DNA of 64,000 nucleotides from an uncultured Eubacteriales bacterium (GTDB lineage Bacteria; Bacillota; Clostridia; Oscillospirales; CAG-382), in NCBI GenBank assembly GCA_934446675.1, contig CAKSEL010000014.1, positions 1 through 64,000 on the forward strand, written 5' to 3'. Positions 16,423-22,361 of the stretch are shown one piece after another. The notes beneath the pieces are model-generated. The model was not told where the DNA came from. It saw only the letters and a list, made by a program, of their open reading frames with translations, and did not search any database. The first letter of the stretch is position 1, and every line of letters starts with the position of its first letter. Position numbers and translations under genes: made by a program.

Positions 16423-16869
16423 TTACTTGAGAGAAGGAAGAATCTTCTCGACGTCGGTGTGAGGTCTGGGGATAACGTGGGTTGCGATGATTTCGCCGAG
16501 CTTCTGAGCTGCTGCGAGACCTGCGTCAACTGCTGCGTTAACAGCTCCTACGTCGCCTCTTACCATTACGGATACGAGTCCGCTACCGATCTTTTCGGTT
16601 CCTACAAGTTCAACGTTTGCAGCCTTGAGCATTGCGTCAGCTGCTTCGATTGCAGCTACCAAGCCTCTGGTTTCTACCATACCTAATGCCTGCTGTACCA
16701 TGATTTTTTTCTCCTGTTCTGTATGTTTTTTGATTTCCGGAGATGTTACGACTTTCTCCGTCTGTTCTGCCGGTGCGGCAATTACATTTGCCTTTACTTC
16801 CGGCTTTTTCTCGGACGCCGCTTTTGAGGACGGTGCCGCTTTTTTTCTCTGAGGTTTATTTTCAGCCAT
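16423..16869 (-). CDS. BMC-H shell protein with N-terminal extension and internal start
   Basis: A 148-aa protein. Residues ~57-148 are a PduA/EutM-type BMC domain ('ALGMVETRGLVAAIEAADAM', pore region 'KIGSGLVSVMVRGDVGAV', C-terminal 'IPRPHTDVEKILPSL') that would form hexameric facets. Residues 1-56 are a Lys/Ala/Pro/Glu-rich, low-complexity extension unlike any shell domain. The long form starts at 16869 behind GGAGGAGC. A second ATG at 16701 ('MVQQALG') is preceded by its own AGGAG nine nt upstream and would give a standard 92-aa shell protein. Two products from one gene, as in PduB/PduB', are therefore likely. Paralogue of the next gene upstream. Confidence 0.9.
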   Translation of the reverse strand: MAENKPQRKKAAPSSKAASEKKPEVKANVIAAPAEQTEKVVTSPEIKKHTEQEKKIMVQQALGMVETRGLVAAIEAADAMLKAANVELVGTEKIGSGLVSVMVRGDVGAVNAAVDAGLAAAQKLGEIIATHVIPRPHTDVEKILPSLK

Positions 16870-16908
16870 TTAAAGCTCCTCCGATCACTTTTTTACCGAT
16901 TGTAAAAA

Positions 16909-17187
16909 TCAGCCGAGTTTGGGAAGGATCTTTTCAACGTCGCTGTGAGGTCTGGGGATTACGTGAGTAGCAATGATCTCGCCGAGTCTGGAAGCTGCTG
17001 CGGTGCCGCTTTCAACTGCTGCCTTAACTGCTCCTACGTCGCCTCTTACCATTACGGATACGAGTCCGCTTCCGATCTTTTCGGTTCCTATGAGAGTTAC
17101 CTCTGCTGCCTTTACCATTGCGTCCGCTGCTTCGATTGCTGCGGTAAGACCTCTGGTCTCTATCATTCCGAGTGCTTCGAGTGCCAT
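16909..17187 (-). CDS. pduA: BMC-H hexameric shell protein (PduA-like)
   Basis: A 92-aa canonical BMC-domain protein: 'ALGMIETRGLTAAIEAADAM' at the start, 'GTEKIGSGLVSVMVRGDVGA' around the central pore loop (the K-I-G-S-G pore motif as in PduA/EutM), and 'EIIATHVIPRPHSDVEKILP' at the end. It should be the main facet tile, its pore sized for small polar metabolites such as 1,2-propanediol. Preceded by a strong AAGGAGG site. It is nearly identical to the BMC domain of the following extended paralogue, suggesting recent duplication. Confidence 0.95.
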   Translation of the reverse strand: MALEALGMIETRGLTAAIEAADAMVKAAEVTLIGTEKIGSGLVSVMVRGDVGAVKAAVESGTAAASRLGEIIATHVIPRPHSDVEKILPKLG

Positions 17188-17245
17188 GATTTTGTCCTCC
17201 TTTAAGGATTTATAATTTTAATTTTTTTAACTGTGTTATGCGCTC

Positions 17246-18466
17246 TTACTTATTAACTACGGCAATCTTGAGTCCCTTCATTGAAAGGTTTGTTTCAAGA
17301 GCCTCGTTGATCTGTTCAAGCGGGAATTTATGAGTTATAAGCTCATTAAGCGGAATACCTATTGCCTTTGCACGCTTGAGGAAATCGAAAGTAGTCGCGT
17401 AATCTCTGAGAGTGTAAACCCACGAGCCTACGGTTGTGATTTCCTTGGAGCATATGTCGAAGTGAGGATTTATCGTAGCGTCGCCGCCGTTGATAAAGAA
17501 TCCCAGTTCGCAAAGACCGCCGCCGTTGCGTATAAACTTATAAATGTTGGAATGTGCAACGGGAGAACCTGTGCACTGGAATGCGAAGTCTGCAAGATAA
17601 CCGCCGAATGCGTCCTTGACAGCGCCCGCAAGTTCCTCTATTCCCTTATGATCCTTGAAGTTTACGGACTTTGTTGCGCCCATCTTCTTGGCGAATTCAA
17701 GACGCATATCGTTTCCGTCAACCGCAACTATATTCTCTATACCCATTGTTCTGAGAACCGCAATACAGATAAGACCGATAGGTCCGCAGCCCTGAACCGC
17801 AACTCTCGAATTGAATCTGAGAATACCCGTTGTCTTTGCTCTTTCAACCGCGTGTACAAGTACTGCGCACGGCTCGATAAGAATTCTCGAATCAAGGTCA
17901 AGGTCGCTTACGTTGAATATGGTCGATCCGCCTTTTACGAGTATGTAATCCGAGAACCAGCCCTTCAAGTGGTTATTCTCGTCGTCATCGGGAAGAAGTC
18001 CGTATACGTCTGCTCCGCCGACATTCTGCTTATTGAGGTCGAACATTGTAATATCGGGGTTGTCCTTGAATATCATGCAGGTAACAACCTTATCGCCGAT
18101 ATTGAGCGCCTTTCCGGCACTGTCCTTCTTTACGTTCTTGCCCATTGCGACTACTTCGCCCGTGCCCTCATGTCCGAGTGCGACGGGAATAAGTCCGAAC
18201 GGGTCTCTCTTGAACTCATGCGCGTCGGTTCCGCAAACGCCGCAGCCCTCAACCTTGACGAGCACATCGTCATCTCCGAGAGGCGGAATCGGGAATTCCT
18301 TGACGTCGAAATGTTCAAGCTTTGTAAGCATTGCAACCCTTGCAGTCTTGGGAACAGCTCCTGCGTGCTTTGCCGCAGCAGTTGCCGTGCCGTTTGAAGG
18401 CGCGTCCTTCATGTTTTCAAGCACCTGACGTACAATGGCTTCAATATCATTAGCTTTAACGTCCAT
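17246..18466 (-). CDS. Zinc-type alcohol dehydrogenase with encapsulation peptide
   Basis: A 406-aa medium-chain dehydrogenase. Residues 1-~20 ('ANDIEAIVRQVLENMK') form an amphipathic helix typical of cargo signals that dock in BMC shells, joined by an Ala/Thr-rich linker. The enzyme domain has the catalytic zinc Cys in 'GCGVCGTDAHEF', His-Glu in 'ALGHEGTGEVV', and the Rossmann motif 'VQGCGPIGLICIAVLR'. The four-Cys structural-zinc loop is absent, as in sorbitol/threonine-dehydrogenase-like members. Inside the shell it could reduce lactaldehyde or propionaldehyde and recycle NAD+. Substrate unproven. Sits 15 bp after the GlcG-like gene. Confidence 0.87.
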   Translation of the reverse strand: MDVKANDIEAIVRQVLENMKDAPSNGTATAAAKHAGAVPKTARVAMLTKLEHFDVKEFPIPPLGDDDVLVKVEGCGVCGTDAHEFKRDPFGLIPVALGHEGTGEVVAMGKNVKKDSAGKALNIGDKVVTCMIFKDNPDITMFDLNKQNVGGADVYGLLPDDDENNHLKGWFSDYILVKGGSTIFNVSDLDLDSRILIEPCAVLVHAVERAKTTGILRFNSRVAVQGCGPIGLICIAVLRTMGIENIVAVDGNDMRLEFAKKMGATKSVNFKDHKGIEELAGAVKDAFGGYLADFAFQCTGSPVAHSNIYKFIRNGGGLCELGFFINGGDATINPHFDICSKEITTVGSWVYTLRDYATTFDFLKRAKAIGIPLNELITHKFPLEQINEALETNLSMKGLKIAVVNK

Positions 18467-18481
18467 GATAAATCTCCGTTT

Positions 18482-18997
18482 CTAAAAAATATGCTTTTCA
18501 AAATACTCTTTGCCGTATGCGCCGAGCTTTGCATCCTGCTCAGCCGTACCGCCGCTTACTCCGAGTCCGCCGATTATACCGTGCGCCGTTTCAAGCGGTT
18601 CTCCGCCGCCGAATATTACAATCTTTCCTCCGTTGGTATGCTGTATACCGTAGAGAGATCCGCCGGGCTTTGCGAGATCCGCGAGCTTTGACGTCGGCAT
18701 TTTGAGCGCGACGACGGTATATGCCTTATTCAGTGCAATATCGTAGCTTGCAAGAAACGCGCCGTCCATACATTCGACAGCAACCGGATTTCCTCCGGCA
18801 TCGCTTACCGCAACCACTGCGTTTACGCCCATATCGCGCGCCTTTGTTTCGACCGCCTTTATAAGCTCACGCGCCGCAGCAAGCGTCATTTTTGAAAGAG
18901 TATTCTGTTTTACCGGCTGCGCAGACGAAATACCCGATTTTTCTTCAAGCACACGTCTTACAACGCCGTCAACTATTTCTGAAAGCTCCTTGCTCAT
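18482..18997 (-). CDS. GlcG/HbpS (PduO C-terminal)-like protein with encapsulation peptide
   Basis: A 171-aa protein. Residues 1-~20 ('ELSEIVDGVVRRVLEEK') look like a shell-targeting helix. Residues ~35-171 are a GlcG/HbpS/PduO-C domain: 'LIKAVETKARDMGVNAVVAV' helix, 'SDAGGNPVAVECMDGAFLAS', 'KAYTVVALKMPTSKLADLA' and the Gly-rich 'IVIFGGGEPL...IIGGLGVSGGT'. Related domains bind haem or corrinoid, but here there is no adenosyltransferase domain and the dehydratase needs no B12. A redox or haem-linked role inside the compartment is possible but unproven. In the aldolase operon. Confidence 0.8.
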   Translation of the reverse strand: MSKELSEIVDGVVRRVLEEKSGISSAQPVKQNTLSKMTLAAARELIKAVETKARDMGVNAVVAVSDAGGNPVAVECMDGAFLASYDIALNKAYTVVALKMPTSKLADLAKPGGSLYGIQHTNGGKIVIFGGGEPLETAHGIIGGLGVSGGTAEQDAKLGAYGKEYFEKHIF

Positions 18998-19016
18998 AGC
19001 TTTATGAGTCGGTCAA

Positions 19017-19826
19017 TTACTTACCGAGCTGAGCAAGTACGTTCTTTGTAATCTGAGCGATGATGTCCTCTTCGGCGCTGTTATGAGGAGCGCAGTTTCC
19101 GGAGCACGATCCGCCGCAGCTGTGGCAGCTGGGCTTGCCGAGCTTATTGTTCATGCAGAGATCTGCCGGGTGCTTGCCCTTCATACCAAACTTACGTCTG
19201 ATCTCATAAAGTCTCTGTACCTGTTCTTCGGAGAGAGGCTTGGGTCCGCCGAGCATCTTGGACTGATAGAGAAGGCGTGCGTAGAATTCTACGGATTCCA
19301 TCTTATGATAAGCGTTAAGAAGCGAATCGGAGAAAGTAAGTGCGCCGTGGTTCTCAAGAAGAACTGCGTCAAAGTAAGGAAGGTACTTGGAAACAGCGTC
19401 CGGAATTTCCTCGGTGGAAGGCGTGCCGTATTCTGCTATCGGAACACATCCGAGTGCGATTACAGCCTCGGGCATGATCGGCTCTGTAAGCGGAATGCCT
19501 GCGATTGCAAAGCTTGTAGCGTAGAGCGGGTGTGCATGAACAACGCTGTTTACGTCCGGTCTTTCCTTATAAACTCTCATATGCATCTTGATTTCGGAGG
19601 AGGGCTTGAAGCCTTCGTATGCCTGAAGCACCTTGCCGTTTGCGTCAACCTTGCATATGTACTCGGGAGTCATGAAGCCCTTGCTTACGCCGGTAGGTGT
19701 GCAGAGGAATTCATTATCGTTGAGCTTTACGGAAATGTTACCGTCGTTGGAGGCTACCATTCCCTTGTTATAGATACGCTTACCAATTTCGCAGATTTGC
19801 TTTTTGATCTCGTACTCTGTTGCCAT
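19017..19826 (-). CDS. Class II aldolase (fuculose/rhamnulose-phosphate aldolase-like) with C-terminal encapsulation peptide
   Basis: A 269-aa Zn-dependent aldolase of the AraD/FucA family, cleaving a ketose-1-phosphate into dihydroxyacetone phosphate and lactaldehyde. The catalytic domain (1-~215) shows 'GMVASNDGNISVKL', the Zn histidines in 'VVHAHPLYATSFAI', and 'LLENHGALTFSDS'. After it comes a Cys-rich linker ('SCHSCGGSCSGNC') and a C-terminal amphipathic helix 'EEDIIAQITKNVLAQLGK', the usual position of the shell-targeting signal in fucose/rhamnose microcompartments. First gene of the large leftward operon behind a perfect promoter. Kinase and isomerase for the deoxysugar are not in the window, so fucose versus rhamnose cannot be decided. 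Confidence 0.9.
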   Translation of the reverse strand: MATEYEIKKQICEIGKRIYNKGMVASNDGNISVKLNDNEFLCTPTGVSKGFMTPEYICKVDANGKVLQAYEGFKPSSEIKMHMRVYKERPDVNSVVHAHPLYATSFAIAGIPLTEPIMPEAVIALGCVPIAEYGTPSTEEIPDAVSKYLPYFDAVLLENHGALTFSDSLLNAYHKMESVEFYARLLYQSKMLGGPKPLSEEQVQRLYEIRRKFGMKGKHPADLCMNNKLGKPSCHSCGGSCSGNCAPHNSAEEDIIAQITKNVLAQLGK

Positions 19827-19915
19827 TTTTCTGTTCTCCTTTGGTTTTATGATTTTTTATTACTTTTTTATTCAAAAGCGGCAAGAACAAAGTCCTGTCC
19901 TTTCTTTACGATATG

Positions 19916-19944
19916 ATTATAACACCTGTTTTTACTTATGTCAA
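19916..19944 (-). promoter_or_regulatory. Promoter of the aldolase-shell operon
   Basis: Minus-strand TTGACA (19939-19944), 17-bp spacer, TATAAT (19916-19921), a full consensus match about 90 bp before the aldolase start. Such strength suggests a repressor or activator imposes control. Confidence 0.8.
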
Positions 19945-19961
19945 TGGTTTTGAGTAAAAAA

Positions 19962-19998
19962 ATGTGGTTTTTTGAAAAAGTTTTGTTGTTTTATGTGG
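19962..19998 (-). promoter_or_regulatory. Paired CCACAT operator-like sites upstream of the aldolase promoter
   Basis: Two direct repeats AAACCACAT (core CCACAT at 19993-19998 and 19962-19967, minus strand) are 31 bp apart, three helical turns. The nearer one ends 17 bp from the -35 box. The same spacing is found at the dehydratase promoter. Probably the site of the locus AraC-type regulator. Confidence 0.6.
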
Positions 19999-20024
19999 TT
20001 TTGACTTTTTTCGGCAATAATTTA

Positions 20025-20468
20025 TTAATTTTGCGGTTCTTCGGGAAGAGAAAGGTAGTCGAGAATTTCCTGAATACCCTCATTTTTATAGCTGCTGGTA
20101 AGAAAGATACGTTTACAGCCGGCAAGTTTAAGCCATTCGGAAGCTCTTACGGGAACTGCGTCGGGGTGATCGCACTTTGTGACGATACCGATGACCGGTC
20201 TTGTGGACATACCGACGATATTGGGCGCGAAAAGCGAAAAGGGTTCGGTTGCGGAGCAGAGAAGTCCGACAACATCAGCCTCGCACGCATAGACCGCAAG
20301 TGCGCCGCCGAACTGTCTGTCCTCGACGTATTCGCCGGGCGTATCTATGATACTCTCGCTATAATCAATATACTGTGTTTTATGATAATGTATTTCTTGG
20401 TGCCGCAGAGCCTGTATAAGCGTGCTTTTTCCGCTTTCGCTGCGGCCTATAAGGATAAGTTTTCGCAT
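20025..20468 (-). CDS. pduV: EutP/PduV-family GTPase
   Basis: A 147-aa Ras-like small GTPase found in many BMC loci. The P-loop 'GRSESGKST' spans residues 8-16, the G3 motif is 'IIDTPGEYVEDRQF', and the base-specificity motif is 'TKCDHPD'. Salmonella PduV has been reported to sit on the outer face of the shell and affect compartment movement; the biochemical role is not settled. No upstream promoter of its own was recognised: repeat copy B starts about 40 bp upstream, separating it from pduU. It may depend on read-through. Confidence 0.9.
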   Translation of the reverse strand: MRKLILIGRSESGKSTLIQALRHQEIHYHKTQYIDYSESIIDTPGEYVEDRQFGGALAVYACEADVVGLLCSATEPFSLFAPNIVGMSTRPVIGIVTKCDHPDAVPVRASEWLKLAGCKRIFLTSSYKNEGIQEILDYLSLPEEPQN

Positions 20469-20504
20469 TTACCAGTCTTCTTTTTTTATTTTGGGGGTGG
20501 GGTT

Positions 20505-21122
20505 TTATATTTTGGGCTGAAACAGATTATATTCTTCAAAGTGCAACTCTATTCTCCCCACTTTTCGGAATCGAAAGAGTGGGACAAAAGATTTTCGCCG
20601 CTCAAGCGCCGCAGCGAAAGCGCGGCTTCTTCTCCACACATCAAACTATCGTCGTTAAAACTTTTCCACGCCTCCGAAATTCTAAATCTTCGCTCGCAGA
20701 TGCTCCGCACTGCTCGATGGGGCTGGTATCTATGCACGAGTTGGTTAACATGGTTCCAATTTTTATGCCATGTCACGTTGCGGTCTGCGTAAACTTTTGT
20801 TTAGGCTAAAAAGTATTTATTTTACAGTTATTTCACAGGCAACAGGACAAACTTTTCTGCCCAGCTCGCTGTCGCGAGATGACTTTGCTGAATTTTAGTT
20901 TTATGTTTGGATAGTGCGGAGCAATTTCACTTTTTAAAAGTTACCCCTTGTACTAAATTTCCATAGTTTACTTCGGCACCTGCATATATCTGAGTTCGCA
21001 GTCCTGCTGTTCGACTGCGAACGGCACAAGCTGGCGGCACAGAGTTGCCAACAGCTTTATTTTTATTTAAGGGCTACGAAAGTCTTTTGCAGCTTTTCTT
21101 CAGAAAAGCGCGTTCCCCCGTA
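20505..21122. repeat. Modular intergenic repeat, copy B (TIR-to-tail form)
   Basis: The 676-bp gap between pduU and pduV holds one copy. The left end is the terminal-repeat module (TTTTGGGCTGAAAC, CTTCAAAGTGCAACT). Then come the GC-rich 'cgccgctcaagcgccgcagcg' segment, the 'ctccgcactgctcgatgggg' segment, the 'gccatgtcacgttgcggtct' segment, and the 'ctgcccagctcgctgtcgcg' hairpin. It ends with a degenerate tail (GCAGCTTTTC, GAAAAGCGCG). I see no gene in it. Confidence 0.85.
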
Positions 21123-21144
21123 CTCCTTTCCGGCGAGAATGTAA

Positions 21145-21528
21145 CTAAGTTCTGGTAATAGGGCAGACTTTAAAGCCGAGGGAATTCTGAGCGTAAGAGG
21201 TAACGGCTTCAAGGGAAGCCTGGACTTCGCTGACGGTACCGGTAATAATAAGAGTACCGGCGAATCTATCAACGAAACCGAGTTTAGCTGCGGACTTTTT
21301 AAGAGCGAGATCGGCGCCGATGATTGCATATTCAGCCGGCGACATAGTAACAAGACCGATAGCGCAATGATTTTCCGAATAATCGACAGCGGGATCAAGT
21401 CCGAGTTTCTTATAGAGAATATCGTCGGGGTTTGCGATTATATGAGCAAGCGTAATCTGTTTACCGGGGACAAGCTCCTGTATAATACGCTGCTTGTTTT
21501 CATAAACATCTTCATTATTATAATTCAT
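21145..21528 (-). CDS. pduU: PduU/EutS-type circularly permuted BMC-H shell protein
   Basis: A 127-aa shell protein. The N-terminal 'RIIQELVPGKQITLAHIIAN' matches the strand segment that forms the small beta-barrel plug in EutS/PduU hexamers, followed by the permuted BMC fold ('AIGLVTMSPAEYAIIGADLA' and 'GTLIITGTVSEVQASLEAV'). The blocked pore suggests a structural or docking role, perhaps binding PduV, whose gene is next downstream. The ATG at 21528 has GGAGGT just upstream, inside the end of the activase gene; the longer frame to 21579 overlaps that gene and is rejected. Confidence 0.93.
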   Translation of the reverse strand: MNYNNEDVYENKQRIIQELVPGKQITLAHIIANPDDILYKKLGLDPAVDYSENHCAIGLVTMSPAEYAIIGADLALKKSAAKLGFVDRFAGTLIITGTVSEVQASLEAVTSYAQNSLGFKVCPITRT

Positions 21529-21529
21529 A

Positions 21530-22321
21530 CTAACCTCCGATAACAACTCTGAGTCCCGTTGACTGCGCCGCGAAAGCAAGTTCTTTCATATACTCCTTAT
21601 CGGGAGTTTTCGCGTCGCCCATGCCGTAATTTCTGCCGAGTCCGACATATTTATCATATCCCAGCTTATGATACGGCAGCAGATGTATCTGCGTAACGCT
21701 GCCGAGCGACTTTGCAAAACGCGCAATATCGAGAATTTCCGGCGTCGTGTCATTGAATCCCGGAATTACCGGAACACGTATTGTCAGGCTCTTTGCGCTG
21801 TGCGCTATTCTCACTGCATTTTCGAGTATAAGCTCGTTCGGCTGCGTTGTAAATTCCTTATGCTTTGCGCTGTTCATGTGCTTTATATCCATAAGCACAT
21901 AGTCAAGGTTCTTAACATACTCGTCCACAACCTCACCCGGCGCAAATCCGGTAGTTTCGATACAGGTGTTTATTCCTATGCCGTGCGCAGCTTTAAGCAG
22001 CGCGATTCCGAACTCCGGCTGGCACATTGCCTCGCCGCCGGAAAGCGTAAGTCCTCCGCCGCTCCTGCGGTAATACGGCATATCCTTTTGCACTTCGGAC
22101 AGTACCTCGGCTACCGTCACGTCTTTTCCTATGACCTTGGTCTTGCCGTTCTGCGTCATGTTCTCGATCTCGTACTTCTGCGATTCGGGATTGCAGCACC
22201 AGCGGCAGCGAAGCCGGCAGCCCTTGAAAAAGACTATCGTTCTGATTCCCGGCCCGTCATGGGTCGAAAATTTTTGTATGTCAAAGATTCTTCCCTTTAC
22301 GGAAAGATTGTTGTTTTCCAT
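21530..22321 (-). CDS. Glycyl-radical enzyme activating protein (radical SAM)
   Basis: A 263-aa radical-SAM enzyme that installs the glycyl radical on the adjacent diol dehydratase using S-adenosylmethionine and a [4Fe-4S] cluster. The cluster motif is CX3CX2C in 'GCRLRCRWCCNPES' (about residue 35), the SAM-binding 'LSGGEAMCQPEF' is at about 93, and 'HDGPGIRTIVFFKGC' matches the family's N-terminal signature. It lacks the extra ferredoxin-like Cys insertion found after 'CNPE' in many activases of this family (for example glycerol-dehydratase activase), making it pyruvate-formate-lyase-activase-like in length. Two bases separate its stop from the pduU start. Confidence 0.93.
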   Translation of the reverse strand: MENNNLSVKGRIFDIQKFSTHDGPGIRTIVFFKGCRLRCRWCCNPESQKYEIENMTQNGKTKVIGKDVTVAEVLSEVQKDMPYYRRSGGGLTLSGGEAMCQPEFGIALLKAAHGIGINTCIETTGFAPGEVVDEYVKNLDYVLMDIKHMNSAKHKEFTTQPNELILENAVRIAHSAKSLTIRVPVIPGFNDTTPEILDIARFAKSLGSVTQIHLLPYHKLGYDKYVGLGRNYGMGDAKTPDKEYMKELAFAAQSTGLRVVIGG

Positions 22322-22361
22322 ACCTTATTAATTTCCTCTTTCGGACAACTTTGCGGAAAAA

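Noticed and set aside
17330..18397. 355-codon plus-strand frame over the Zn-ADH gene
   Set aside because: Shadow frame; the minus-strand product has complete dehydrogenase motifs.
20549..20776. Open frame in repeat copy B whose product begins 'MTWHK...VNQLVHRYQPHR', similar to one in copy D (30666-30977)
   Set aside because: The shared text follows from the DNA repeat. The frames end differently, have no ribosome site and are broken in copies C, E, F and G, so they look like chance frames of a non-coding element.
20505..21122. Insertion sequence with a transposase
   Set aside because: Terminal inverted modules are present but no DDE or HUH transposase frame exists in any of the copies, so at most a non-autonomous element.
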